64,000 nt of DNA from Bathymodiolus brooksi (GCA_963680875.1 OY804576.1:77381668-77445667), one strand, 5' to 3'. Positions 39,734-53,847 are shown, numbered from the stretch's first letter. Program-made: numbers and translations. The notes: generated by a model not told the origin, from the sequence alone.

Positions 39734-42700
39734 TAAGCTTGAGGTGCATTATGCCACCTAGGCACTTAGATCAGTTAAAGACCCGGGAAATACCTTTAAC
39801 TTAGCCAAAAATGGGCAAGGACTTTGCCATCCTTGATATATTTGTCATGGGATATTTATAGAGACCCTCCTCCACAATTTGTTTTCAAATATCAAAGTTG
39901 ATATTTGACACCCTGCTGTGGGCTTGAGGTGCATTATCCCACCTAGGCACTTAAGTCAGTTAAAGACCCGGGCAATACCTTTAACTTAGTTAAAGGTGGG
40001 CAAGAACTTTGCCGTCCTTGACATATTGTTATGGCATATTTATAGAGACCCCTCCACAATTTGATTTCAAATATCAAAGTTGATATTTGACACCCTGTTG
40101 TGGGCTTGAGGTGTATTATCCCACCTAGGCACTTAAATCAGTTAAAGAGCCGGGCAATACCTTTAACTTAGCCAAAAATGGGCAAGAACTTTGCCATCCT
40201 TGAAATATTTGTCATGGGTTATTTATAGAGACCCTCCTCCACAATTTGTTTTCAAATATCAAAGTTGATATTTGACACCCTGCTGTAGGCCTGAGATGGA
40301 TTATCCCACCTAGGCACTTAAATCAGTTAAAGAGCCGGGCAATACCTTTAACCTAAGCCCAAAGTGGGCAAGAACGTTGCCGTCTTTGACATATTTTGTA
40401 TGGGATATTGATAGAGACCCCCCTCCACAATTTGCTTTCAAATATCAAAGTCGGTATTTGACACCCTGCTGTGGGCTTGAGGTGCATTATCCCACCTAGG
40501 CACTGAAGTCAGTTAAAGAGCCCGGCAATACCTTTAACTTAGCCAAAAGTGGGAAAGAACTTTGCCGTTCTTGACATATTTTGTATGGGATATTTATAGA
40601 GACCCCCCTCCACAATTTGTTTTCAAATATCAAAGTTGGTATTTGAAACCCTGCTGTGGGCCTGAGGTGGATTATCCCACCTAGGCACTTAAATCAGTTA
40701 AAGAGCCCGGCAATACCTTTAACTTAGTCAAAAGTGGGCAAGAACCTTGCCATCCTTGACATGTTTTTATGGCATATTTATAGAGAGCCCCTCCACAATT
40801 TGATTTCAAATATCAAAGTTGATATTTGACACCCTGTTGTGGGCTTGAGGTGCATTATCCCACCTAGGCACTTAAATCAGTTAAAGAGCCGGGCAATACC
40901 TTTAACTTAGCAAAAAGTGGGCAAGAACTTTGCCGTCATTGACATATTTTTTATGGGATATTTATAGAGTCCCCCTTCCACAATTTTTTTTCAATTATCA
41001 AAATTGATATTTGACACCCTGCTGTGGGCTTGAGGTGCATTATCCCACCTAGGCACTTAAGTCAGTTAAAGACCCGGGCAATACCTTTAACTTAGCTAAA
41101 AGTGGGCAAGAACTTTGCCGTCCTTGATATATTTTTCATGGGATATTTATAGAGTCCCCCCTCCACAATTTTTTTTCAATTATCAAAATTCATATTTGAC
41201 ACCCTGCTGTGGGCTTGAGGTGCATTATCCCACCTAGGCACTTAAGTCAGTTAAAGACCCGGGCAATACCTTTAACTTAGTCAAAAGTGGGCAAGAACTT
41301 TGCCCTCCTTGACATATTTTTATGGCATATTTATAGAGACTCCCTCCACAATTTTTTTTCAATTATCAAAATTCATATTTGACACCCTGCTGTGGGCTTG
41401 AGGTGCATTATCCCACCTAGGCACTTAAGTCAGATAAAGACCCGGGAAATACCTTTAACTTAGCCAAAAATGGGCAAGAACTTTGCCATCCTTGATATAT
41501 TTGTCATGGGATATTTATAGAGACCCTCCTCCACAATTTGTTTTCAAATATCAAAGTTGGTATTTGAAACCCTGCTGTGGGCCTGAGGTGCATTATCCCA
41601 CCTAGGCACTTAAGTCAGCTAAAGTCCCGGCAATACCTTTAACTTAGTCAAAAGTGGGCAAGAACCTTGCCGTCCTTGACATGTTTTTATGGCATATTTA
41701 TAGAGAGACCCTCCACAATTTGATTTCAAATATCAAAGTTGATATTTGACACCCTGTTGTGGGCTTGAGGTGCATTATCCCACCTAGGCACTTAAATCAG
41801 TTAAAGAGCCGGGCAATACCTTTAACTTAGCAAAAAGTGGTCAAGAACTTTGCCGTCCTTGACATATTTTTTATGGAATATTTATAGAGTCTCCACTCCA
41901 CAATTTTTTTTCAATTATCAAAATTTATATTTGACACCCTGCTGTGGGCTTGAGGTGCATTATCCCACCTAGGCACTTAATTCAGTTAAAGAGCCCGGCA
42001 ATACCTTTAACTTAGCCAAAAGTGGGCGAGAACTTTGCCGTCCTTGACATATTTTTTATGGGATATTTATAGAGACCCCCCTCCACAATTTGTTTTCAAA
42101 TATCAAAGTTGGTAATTGAAACCCTGCTGTGGGCCTGAGGTGGATTATCCCACCTAGGCACTTAAGTCAGTTAAAGACCCGGGCAATACCTTTAACCTAG
42201 CCAAAAGTGGGCAAGACTTTGCTGTCCTTGACATATTTGTTATGGGATATTTATAGAGACCCAATCCACAATTTGCTTTCAAATATCAAAGTTGGTATTT
42301 GAAACCCTGCTGTAGGCCTGAGGTGCATTATCCCACCTAGGCACTTAAGTCAGTTAAAGTCCCGGGCAATACCTTTAACTTAGCCAAAAGTGGGCAAGAA
42401 CTTTGCCGTCCTTGACATATTTGTTATGGGATATTTATAGAGACCACCCTCCACAATTTGTTTTCAAATATGAAAGTTGGTATTTGACACCCTGCTGTGG
42501 GCTTGAGGTGCATTATCCCACCTAGGCACTTAAGTCAGTTAAAGACCCGGCCAATACCTTTAACTTAGCTAAAAGTGGGCAAGAACTTTGCCGTCCTTGA
42601 TATATTTTTCATGGGATATTTATAGAGACCCCCCTCCACAATTTGTTTTCAAATATCTAAGTTGATATTTGACACCCTGCTATGGGCTTGAGGTGGTTTA

Positions 42701-42867
42701 TCCCACCTAGGCACTGAAGTCAGTTAAAAACCCGGGCAATACCTTTAACTTAGCCAAAAGTGGGCAAGAACTTTGCTGTCATTGACATATTTTTTATGGG
42801 ATATTAATAGAGTCCCCTCTCCACAATTTTTTTTCAATTATCAAAATTCATATTTGACACCCTGCTG
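39734..42867 (+). repeat. 3504-family HOR, copy H3 (17 monomers, 3134 bp, internal deletion)
   Basis: H3 matches H2 on both sides but is 370 bp shorter. The loss lies at about 41010-41080, where a tattgatatttgacacc monomer joins directly to the monomer following the cttaaggtgc one. The two monomers seen in H2 at about 37545-37915 (cttaattcag and gcatgaggtgc/gaacaccctcc types) are absent. The join keeps monomer register exactly. Confidence 0.85.
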
Positions 42868-45800
42868 TAAGCTTGAGGTGCATTATGCCACCTAGGCACT
42901 TAGATCAGTTAAAGACCCGGGAAATACCTTTAACTTAGCCAAAAATGGGCAAGGACTTTGCCATCCTTGATATATTTGTCATGGGATATTTATAGAGACC
43001 CTCCTCCACAATTTGTTTTCAAATATCAAAGTTGATATTTGACACCCTGCTGTGGGCTTGAGGTGCATTATCCCACCTAGGCACTTAAGTCAGTTAAAGA
43101 CCCGGGCAATACCTTTAACTTAGTTAAAGGTGGGCAAGAACTTTGCCGTCCTTGACATATTGTTATGGCATATTTATAGAGACCCCTCCACAATTTGATT
43201 TCAAATATCAAAGTTGATATTTGACACCCTGTTGTGGGCTTGAGGTGTATTATCCCACCTAGGCACTTAAATCAGTTAAAGAGCCGGGCAATACCTTTAA
43301 CTTAGCCAAAAATGGGCAAGAACTTTGCCATCCTTGAAATATTTGTCATGGGTTATTTATAGAGACCCTCCTCCACAATTTGTTTTCAAATATCAAAGTT
43401 GATATTTGACACCCTGCTGTAGGCCTGAGATGGATTATCCCACCTAGGCACTTAAATCAGTTAAAGAGCCGGGCAATACCTTTAACCTAAGCCCAAAGTG
43501 GGCAAGAACGTTGCCGTCTTTGACATATTTTGTATGGGATATTGATAGAGACCCCCCTCCACAATTTGCTTTCAAATATCAAAGTCGGTATTTGACACCC
43601 TGCTGTGGGCTTGAGGTGCATTATCCCACCTAGGCACTGAAGTCAGTTAAAGAGCCCGGCAATACCTTTAACTTAGCCAAAAGTGGGAAAGAACTTTGCC
43701 GTTCTTGACATATTTTGTATGGGATATTTATAGAGACCCCCCTCCACAATTTGTTTTCAAATATCAAAGTTGGTATTTGAAACCCTGCTGTGGGCCTGAG
43801 GTGGATTATCCCACCTAGGCACTTAAATCAGTTAAAGAGCCCGGCAATACCTTTAACTTAGTCAAAAGTGGGCAAGAACCTTGCCATCCTTGACATGTTT
43901 TTATGGCATATTTATAGAGAGCCCCTCCACAATTTGATTTCAAATATCAAAGTTGATATTTGACACCCTGTTGTGGGCTTGAGGTGCATTATCCCACCTA
44001 GGCACTTAAATCAGTTAAAGAGCCGGGCAATACCTTTAACTTAGCAAAAAGTGGGCAAGAACTTTGCCGTCATTGACATATTTTTTATGGGATATTTATA
44101 GAGTCCCCCTTCCACAATTTTTTTTCAATTATCAAAATTGATATTTGACACCCTGCTGTGGGCTTGAGGTGCATTATCCCACCTAGGCACTTAATTCAGT
44201 TAAAGAGCCCGGCAATACCTTTAACTTAGCCAAAAGTGGGCAAGAACTTTGCCGTCCTTGACATATTTTTTATGGGATATTTATAGAGACCCCCCTCCAC
44301 AATTTGTTTTCAAATATCAAAGTTGGTATTTGAAACCCTGTTGTGGGCATGAGGTGCATTATCCCACCTAGGCAATTATGTCAGTTAAAGTCCCGGACAA
44401 TACCTTTAACTTAGCCAAAAGTGGGCAAGAATTTTGCCGTCCTTGACATATTTGTTATGGGATATTTATAGAGAACACCCTCCACAATTTGTTTTCAAAT
44501 ATGAAAGTTGGTATTTGACACCCTGCTGTGGGCTTAAGGTGCATTATCCCACCTAGGCACTTAAGTCAGTTAAAGACCCGGGCAATACCTTTAACTTAGC
44601 TAAAAGTGGGCAAGAACTTTGCCGTCCTTGATATATTTTTCATGGGATATTTATAGAGTCCCCCCTCCACAATTTTTTTTCAATTATCAAAATTCATATT
44701 TGACACCCTGCTGTGGGCTTGAGGTGCATTATCCCACCTAGGCACTTAAGTCAGTTAAAGACCCGGGCAATACCTTTAACTTAGTCAAAAGTAGGCAAGA
44801 ACTTTGCCCTCCTTGACATATTTTTATGGCATATTTATAGAGACTCCCTCCACAATTTTTTTTCAATTATCAAAATTCATATTTGACACCCTGCTGTGGG
44901 CTTGAGGTGCATTATCCCACCTAGGCACTTAAGTCAGTTAAAGTCCCGGCAATACCTTTAACTTAGTCAAAAGTGGGCAAGAACCTTGCCGTCCTTGACA
45001 TGTTTTTATGGCATATTTATAGAGAGACCCTCCACAATTTGATTTCAAATATCAAAGTTGATATTTGACACCCTGTTGTGGGCTTGAGGTGCATTATCCC
45101 ACCTAGGCACTTAAATCAGTTAAAGAGCCGGGCAATACCTTTAACTTAGCAAAAAGTGGTCAAGAACTTTGCCGTCCTTGACATATTTTTTATGGAATAT
45201 TTATAGAGTCTCCACTCCACAATTTTTTTTCAATTATCAAAATTTATATTTGACACCCTGCTGTGGGCTTGAGGTGCATTATCCCACCTAGGCACTTAAT
45301 TCAGTTAAAGAGCCCGGCAATACCTTTAACTTAGCCAAAAGTGGGCGAGAACTTTGCCGTCCTTGACATATTTTTTATGGGATATTTATAGAGACCCCCC
45401 TCCACAATTTGTTTTCAAATATCAAAGTTGGTAATTGAAACCCTGCTGTGGGCCTGAGGTTGATTATCCCACCTAGGCACTTAAGTCAGTTAAAGACCCG
45501 GGCAATACCTTTAACCTAGCCAAAAGTGGGCAAGACTTTGCTGTCCTTGACATATTTGTTATGGGATATTTATAGAGACCCAATCCACAATTTGCTTTCA
45601 AATATCAAAGTTGGTATTTGAAACCCTGCTGTAGGCCTGAGGTGCATTATACCACCTAGGCACTTAAGTCAGTTAAAGTCCCGGGCAATACCTTTAACTT
45701 AGCCAAAAGTGGGCAAGAACTTTGCCGTCCTTGACATATTTGTTATGGGATATTTATAGAGAACACCCTCCACAATTTGTTTTCAAATATGAAAGTTGGT

Positions 45801-46186
45801 ATTTGACACCCTGCTGTGGGCTTGAGGTGCATTATCCCACCTAGGCACTTAAGTCAGTTAAAGACCCGGCCAATACCTTTAACTTAGCTAAAAGTGGGCA
45901 AGAACTTTGCCGTCCTTGATATATTTTTCATGGGATATTTATAGAGACCCCCCTCCACAATTTGTTTTCAAATATCTAAGTTGATATTTGACACCCTGCT
46001 ATGGGCTTGAGGTGGCTTATCCCACCTAGGCACTGAAGTCAGCTAAAAACCCGGGCAATACCTTTAACTTAGCCAAAAGTGGGCAAGAACTTTGCTGTCA
46101 TTGACATATTTTTTATGGGATATTAATAGAGTCCCCTCTCCACAATTTTTTTTCAATTATCAAAATTCATATTTGACACCCTGCTG
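42868..46186 (+). repeat. 3504-family HOR, copy H4 (18 monomers, 3319 bp, internal deletion)
   Basis: H4 retains the monomers lost from H3 but lacks one other monomer. At about 44930-44950 the sequence passes straight to agttaaagtcccggcaatacc, skipping the cagataaagacccgggaaat / ccatccttgatatatttgtc monomer found in H2 near 38297-38480. The length difference from H2 is 185 bp, one monomer, and register is kept. Confidence 0.85.
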
Positions 46187-49100
46187 TAAGCTTGAGGTGC
46201 ATTATGCCACCTAGGCACTTAGATCAGTTAAAGACCCGGGAAATACCTTTAACTTAGCCAAAAATGGGCAAGGACTTTGCCATACTTGATATATTTGTCA
46301 TGGGATATTTATAGAGACCCTCCTCCACAATTTGTTTTCAAATATCAAAGTTGATATTTGACACCCTGCTGTGGGCTTGAGGTGCATTATCCCACCTAGG
46401 CACTTAAGTCAGTTAAAGACCCGGGCAATACCTTTAACTTAGTCAAAAGTGGGCAAGAACTTTGCCGTCCTTGACATATTTTTATGGCATATTTATAGAG
46501 ACCCCTCCACATTTGATTTCAAATATCAAAGTTGATATTTGACACCCTGTTGTGGGCTTGAGGTGTATTATCCCACCTAGGCACTTAAATCAGTTAAAGA
46601 GCCGGGCAATACCTTTAACTTAGCCAAAAATGGGCAAGAACTTTGCCATCCTTGAAATATTTGTCATGGGTTATTTATAGAGACCCTCCTCCACAATTTG
46701 TTTTCAAATATCAAAGTTGATATTTGACACCCTGCTGTAGGCCTGAGATGGATTATCCCACCTAGGCACTTAAATCAGTTAAAAAGCCGGGCAATACCTT
46801 TAACCTAAGCCCAAAGTGGGCAAGAACGTTGCCGTCTTTGACATATTTTGTATGGGATATTGATAGAGACCCCCCTCCACAATTTGCTTTCAAATATCAA
46901 AGTCGGTATTTGACACCCTGCTGTGGGCTTGAGGTGCATTATCCCACCTAGGCACTGAAGTCAGTTAAAGAGCCCGGCAATACCTTTAACTTAGCCAAAA
47001 GTGGGAAAGAACTTTGCCGTCCTTGACATATTTTGTATGGGATATTTATAGAGACCCCCCTCCACAATTTGTTTTCAAATATCAAAGTTGGTATTTGAAA
47101 CCCTGCTGTGGGCCTGAGGTGGATTATCCCACCTAGGCACTTAAATCAGTTAAAGAGCCCGGCAATACCTTTAACTTAGTCAAAAGTGGGCAAGAACCTT
47201 GCCATCCTTGACATGTTTTTATGGCATATTTATAGAGAGCCCCTCCACAATTTGATTTCAAATATCAAAGTTGATATTTGACACCCTGTTGTGGGCTTGA
47301 GGTGCATTATCCCACCTAGGCACTTAAATCAGTTAAAGAGCCGGGCAATACCTTTAACTTAGCAAAAAGTGGGCAAGAACTTTGCCGTCATTGACATATT
47401 TTTTATGGGATATTTATAGAGTCCCCCTTCCACAATTTTTTTTCAATTATCAAAATTGATATTTGACACCCTGCTGTGGGCTTGAGGTGCATTATCCCAC
47501 CTAGGCACTTAATTCAGTTAAAGAGTCCGGCAATACCTTTAACTTAGCCAAAAGTGGGCAAGAACTTTGCCGTCCTTGACATATTTTTTATGGGATATTT
47601 ATAGAGACCCCCCTCCACAATTTGTTTTCAAATATCAAAGTTGGTATTTGAAACCCTGTTGTGGGCATGAGGTGCATTATCCCACCTAGGCAATTATGTC
47701 AGTTAAAGTCCCGGACAATACCTTTAACTTAGCCAAAAGTGGGCAAGAATTTTGCCGTCCTTGACATATTTGTTATGGGATATTTATAGAGAACACCCTC
47801 CACAATTTGTTTTCAAATATGAAAGTTGGTATTTGACACCCTGCTGTGGGCTTAAGGTGCATTATCCCACCTAGGCACTTAAGTCAGTTAAAGACCCGGG
47901 CAATACCTTTAACTTAGCTAAAAGTGGGCAAGAACTTTGCCGTCCTTGATATATTTTTCATGGGATATTTATAGAGTCCCCCCTCCACAATTTTTTTTCA
48001 ATTATCAAAATTCATATTTGACACCCTGCTGTGGGCTTGAGGTGCATTATCCCACCTAGGCACTTAAGTCAGTTAAAGACCCGGGCAATACCTTTAACTT
48101 AGTCAAAAGTGGGCAAGAACTTTGCCCTCCTTGACATATTTTTATGGCATATTTATAGAGACTCCCTCCACAATTTTTTTTCAATTATCAAAATTCATAT
48201 TTGACACCCTGCTGTGGGCTTGAGGTGCATTATCCCACCTAGGCACTTAAGTCAGATAAAGACCCGGGAAATACCTTTAACTTAGCCAAAAATGGGCAAG
48301 AACTTTGCCATCCTTGATATATTTGTCATGGGATATTTATAGAGACCCTCCTCCACAATTTGTTTTCAAATATCAAAGTTGGTATTTGAAACCCTGCTGT
48401 GGGCCTGAGGTGCATTATCCCACCTAGGCACTTAAGTCAGTTAAAGTCCCGGCAATACCTTTAACTTAGTCAAAAGTGGGCAAGAACCTTGCCGTCCTTG
48501 ACATGTTTTTATGGCATATTTATAGAGAGACCCTCCACAATTTGATTTCAAATATCAAAGTTGATATTTGACACCCTGTTGTGGGCTTGAGGTGCATTAT
48601 CCCACCTAGGCACTTAAATCAGTTAAAGAGCCGGGCAATACCTTTAACTTAGCAAAAAGTGGTCAAGAACTTTGCCGTCCTTGACATATTTTTTATGGAA
48701 TATTTATAGAGTCTCCACTCCACAATTTTTTTTCAATTATCAAAATTTATATTTGACACCCTGCTGTGGGCTTGAGGTGCATTATCCCACCTAGGCACTT
48801 AATTCAGTTAAAGATCCCGGCAATACCTTTAACTTAGCCAAAAGTGGGCGAGAACTTTGCCGTCCTTGACATATTTTTTATGGGATATTTATAGAGACCC
48901 CCCTCCACAATTTGTTTTCAAATATCAAAGTTGGTAATTGAAACCCTGCTGTGGGCCTGAGGTGGATTATCCCACCTAGGCACTTAAGTCAGTTAAAGAC
49001 CCGGGCAATACCTTTAACCTAGCCAAAAGTGGGCAAGACTTTGCTGTCCTTGACATATTTGTTATGGGATATTTATAGAGACCCAATCCACAATTTGCTT

Positions 49101-49689
49101 TCAAATATCAAAGTTGGTATTTGAAACCCTGCTGTAGGCCTGAGGTGCATTATACCACCTAGGCACTTAAGTCAGTTAAAGTCCCGGGCAATACCTTTAA
49201 CTTAGCCAAAAGTGGGCAAGAACTTTGCCGTCCTTGACATATTTGTTATGGGATATTTATAGAGAACACCCTCCACAATTTGTTTTCAAATATGAAAGTT
49301 GGTATTTGACACCCTGCTGTGGGCTTGAGGTGCATTATCCCACCTAGGCACTTAAGTCAGTTAAAGACCCGGCCAATACCTTTAACTTAGCTAAAAGTGG
49401 GCAAGAACTTTGCCGTCCTTGATATATTTTTCATGGGATATTTATAGAGACCCCCCTCCACAATTTGTTTTCAAATATCTAAGTTGATATTTGACACCCT
49501 GCTATGGGCTTGAGGTGGCTTATCCCACCTAGGCACTGAAGTCAGCTAAAAACCCGGGCAATACCTTTAACTTAGCCAAAAGTGGGCAAGAACTTTGCTG
49601 TCATTGACATATTTTTTATGGGATATTAATAGAGTCCCCTCTCCACAATTTTTTTTCAATTATCAAAATTCATATTTGACACCCTGCTG
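46187..49689 (+). repeat. 3504-family HOR, copy H5 (19 monomers, 3503 bp)
   Basis: H5 has the standard length. It differs from H2 to H4 in holding monomer type a (agtcaaaagtgggc with acccctccacattt, near 46441-46510) where they hold type b. The one-base difference in unit length comes from ccacattt versus ccacaattt in that monomer. Private substitutions include gccatacttga near 46279, shared with H6, and agagtccgg near 47524. Confidence 0.85.
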
Positions 49690-51650
49690 TAAGCTTGAGG
49701 TGCATTATGCCACCTAGGCACTTAGATCAGTTAAAGACCCGGGAAATACCTTTAACTTAGCCAAAAATGGGCAAGGACTTTGCCATACTTGATATATTTG
49801 TCATGGGATATTTATAGAGACCCTCCTCCACAATTTGTTTTCAAATATCAAAGTTGATATTTGACACCCTGTTGTGGGCTTGAGGTGCATTATCCCACCT
49901 AGGCACTTAAGTCAGTTAAAGACCCGGGCAATACCTTTAACTTAGTCAAAAGTGGGCAAGAACTTTGCCGTCCTTGACATATTTTTATGGCATATTTATA
50001 GAGACCCCTCCACATTTGATTTCAAATATCAAAGTTGATATTTGACACCCTGTTGTGGGCTTGAGGTGTATTATCCCACCTAGGCACTTAAATCAGTTAA
50101 AGAGCCGGGCAATACCTTTAACTTAGCCAAAAGTGGGCAAGAACTTTGCCGTCCTTGACATATTTTTTATGGGATATTTATAGAGTCCCCCCTCCACAAT
50201 TTTTTTTCAAATATCAAAATTGATATTTGACACCCTGCTGTGGGCTTGAGGGGCATTATCCCACCTAGGCCCTTAAGTCAGTTAAAGACCCGGGCAATAC
50301 CTTTAACTTAGTTAAAGGTGGGCAAGAACTTTGCCGTCCTTGACATATTGTTATGGCATATTTATAGAGACCCCTCCACAATTTGATTTCAAATATCAAA
50401 GTTGATATTTGACACCCTGTTGTGGGCTTGAGGTGTATTATCCCACCTAGGCACTTAAATCAGTTAAAGAGCCGGGCAATACCTTTAACCTAAGCCCAAA
50501 GTGGGCAAGAACGTTGCCGTCTTTGACATATTTTGTATGGGATATTGATAGAGACCCCCCTCCACAATTTGCTTTCAAATATCAAAGTTGGTATTTGACA
50601 CCCTGCTGTGGGCTTGAGGTGCATTATCCCACCTAGGCACTGAAGTCAGTTAAAGAGCCCGGCAATACCTTTAACTTAGCCAAAAGTGGGAAAGAACGTT
50701 GCCGTCCTTGACATATTTTGTATGGGATATTTATAGAGACCCCCCTCCACAATTTGTTTTCAAATATCAAAGTTGGTATTTGAAACCCTGCTGTGGGCCT
50801 GAGGTGGATTATCCCACCTAGGCACTTAAATCAGTTAAAGAGCCCGGCAATACCTTTAACTTAGTCAAAAGTGGGCAAGAACCTTGCCATCCTTGACATG
50901 TTTTTATGGCATATTTATAGAGAGCCCCTCCACAATTTGATTTCAAATATCAAAGTTGATATTTGACACCCTGTTGTGGGCTTGAGGTGCATTATCCCAC
51001 CTAGGCACTTAAATCAGTTAAAGAGCCGGGCAATACCTTTAACTTAGCCAAAAGTGGGCAAGAACTTTGCCGTCATTGACATATTTTTTATGGGATATTT
51101 ATAGAGACCCCCCTCCACAATTTGTTTTCAAATATCAAAGTTGGTATTTGAAACCCTGCTGTGGGCATGAGGTGCATTATCCCACCTAGGCACTTATGTC
51201 AGTTAAAGTCCCGGACAATACCTTTAACTTAGCCAAAAGTGGGCAAGAACTTTGCCGTCCTTGACATATTTGTTATGGGATATTTATAGAGAACACCCTC
51301 CACAATTTGTTTTCAAATATGAAAGTTGGTATTTGACACCCTGCTGTGGGCTTAAGGTGCATTATCCCACCTAGGCACTTAAGTCAGTTAAAGACCCGGG
51401 CAATACCTTTAACTTAGCTAAAAGTGGGCAAGAACTTTGCCGTCCTTGATATATTTTTCATGGGATATTTATAGAGTCCCCCCTCCACAATTTTTTTTCA
51501 ATTATCAAAATTCATATTTGACACCCTGCTGTGGGCTTGAGGTGCATTATCCCACCTAGGCACTTAAGTCAGTTAAAGACCCGGGCAATACCTTTGACTT
51601 AGTCAAAAGTGGGCAAGAACTTTGCCCTCCTTGACATATTTTTATGGGAT
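49690..51650 (+). repeat. 3504-family HOR, partial right-edge copy H6
   Basis: H6 begins like H5 and shares its gccatacttga substitution. It restores the a-x-b run seen in H1 (a near 50005, b near 50312), lacks the gggttatttatag monomer, and lacks a cttaattcag monomer near 51070. It breaks off near 51650, where cctccttgacatatttttatggg leads into a gaccacctcc monomer foreign to the HOR. Confidence 0.75.
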
Positions 51651-52430
51651 ATTTATAGAGACCACCTCCACAATTTTTTTTCAATTATCAAAATTCATAT
51701 TTGACACCCTGCTGTGGGCTTGAGGTGCATTATCCCACCTAGGAACTTAAGTCAGCTAAAGACCCGGGTAATACCTTTAACTTAGTCAAAAGTGGGCAAG
51801 AACTTTGCCGTCCTTGACATATTTTTATGGCATATTTATAGAGACCCCCTCCAAAATTTGATTTCAAATATCAAAGTTGATATTTGACACCCTGTTGTGG
51901 ACTTGAGGTGCATTATCCAACCTAGGCACTTAAATCAGTTAAAGAGCCGGGCAATACCTTTAACTTAGCCAAAAGTGGGCAAGAACTTTGCCGTCCTTGA
52001 CATATTTTTTATGGGATATTTATAGAGTCCCCCCTCCACAATTTTTTTTCAATTATCAAAATTGATATTTGACACCCTGCTGTGGGCTTGAGGAGCATTA
52101 TCCCACCTAGGCACTTAAATCAGTTAAAGAGCCCGGCAATACCTTTAACTTAGCCAAAAGTGGGAAAGAACTTTGCCGTCCTTGACATATTTTGTATGGG
52201 ATATTTATAGAGACCCCCCTCCACAAGTTGATTTCAAATATCAAAGTTGATATTTGACACCCTGCTGTGGGCTTGAGGTGCATTATGTCACCTAGGCACT
52301 TAGATCAGTTAAAGACCCGGGAAATACCTTTAACTTAGCCAAAATTGGGCAAGAACTTTGCCATCCTTGATATATTTGTCATGGGATATTTATAGAGACC
52401 CTCCTCCACAACTTTGCCGTCCTTGACATA
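51651..52430 (+). repeat. Short mosaic block at the HOR boundary
   Basis: About four monomers resemble those of the 14-22 kb domains (gaccacctcc, then ttgatttc, then gaaagaactttgcc forms) rather than the HOR to the left or the tail family to the right. The block ends with a lone T1 junction at 52411/52412, without the T2 that normally follows 352 bp later. Confidence 0.7.
52346..52430 (+). repeat. Lone T1 junction without T2
   Basis: The T1 join (52411/52412) is identical in form to the others, but the sequence after it is right-hand-subfamily monomer and no T2 join follows. The second half of the haplotype was evidently replaced by recombination at the domain boundary. Confidence 0.8.
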
Positions 52431-52550
52431 TTTTTATGGCATATTTATAGAGAACCCCCTCCACAATTTTTTTTCAAATATCAAAATTAATATTTGACAC
52501 CCTCCTGTGGGCCTGAGGTGCATTATCCCACCTAGGTACTTAAGTCAGTT

Positions 52551-53847
52551 ATTAAAGTCCCGGGTGATACCTTTAACTTAGTCAAAAGTGGGCAAGAATT
52601 TTGCCGTCCTTGATATATTTTGTATGGGATATTTATAGAGACCCCCTCCACAATTTGTTTTCAAATATCAAAGTTGGTATTTGACACCCTGCTGTTGGCT
52701 TGAGGAGCATTATCCCACCTAGGCACTTAAGTCAGTTAAAGAGCCGGGCAATACCTTTAACATAGCTATAAGTGGGTAAGAACTTTGCCGTCCTTGACAT
52801 ATTTTTTATGGGATATTTATAGAGACCCCCTCCACAATTTGTTTTCAAATATCAAAATTGTTATTTGACACCCTGCTGAGGGCCTGAGGTGCATTATCCC
52901 ACCTAAGCATTTAAGTCAGTTAAAGACCCAGGCAATACCTTTAACTTAGCCAAAAGTGGGCAAGAACTTTACCGTCCTTGATATATTTTTCGTGGGATAT
53001 TAATAGAGACCCCCCTCCACAATTTGTTTTCAAATATCTAAGTTGATATTTGACACCCTGCTGTGGGCTTGAGGTGCATTATCCCACCTAGGCACTTAAG
53101 TCAGTTAAAGACCCGGGCAATACCTTTAGGTTAGCCCAAAGTGGGCAAGAACTTTGCCGTCCTTGATATATTTTTTATGGGATATTGATAGAGAACACCC
53201 CCTCCACAATTTGTTTTCAAATATCAAAGTTTATATTTGACACCCTCCTGTGGGCTTGAGGTGCATTATCTCACCTAGCCACTTAAGTCAGTTAAAGAGC
53301 CGGGCAATACCTTTAACTTAAGCCCAAAGTGGGCAAGAACTTTGCTGTCCTTGATATATTTTTCATGGGATATTTATAGAGACCCCCCTCCACAATTGTT
53401 TTCAAATATCAAAGTTTGTATTTGACACCCTGCTGTGGGCTTGAGGTGCATTAACCCACCTAGGCACTTAAGTCAGTTAAAGACCCAGGCAATACCTTTA
53501 ACTTAGCCAAAAGTGGGCAAGAACTTAGCCGTCCTTGATATATTTTTCGTGGAATATTTATAGAGACCCCCTCCACAATTTGTTTTCAAATATCTAAGTT
53601 GATATTTGACACCCTGCTGTGGGATTGTGGTACATTTTCCCACCTCGGCACTTAAGTCAGTTAAAGACCCAGGCAATACCTTTAACTTAGTCAAAAGTGG
53701 GCAAGAACTTTGCCGTCCTTGATATATTTTTCATGGGATATTTATAGAGAACCCCCTCCACAATTTTTTTTCATATATCAAAATTAATATTTGACACCCT
53801 CCTGTGGGCCTGAGGTGCATTATCCCACCTAGGTACTTAAGTCAGTT
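52551..53847 (+). repeat. 7-monomer HOR unit, 1297 bp (first pair)
   Basis: The insertion-bearing gttattaaagtccc monomer occurs at 52551 and 53848, 1297 bp apart, with the following tgttggcttgaggagc monomer conserved in order. The same marker recurs at 56621 and 58477, further away, so the family is dispersed over 6 kb. The extra tta makes those monomers 3 bp longer than normal. Confidence 0.7.
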
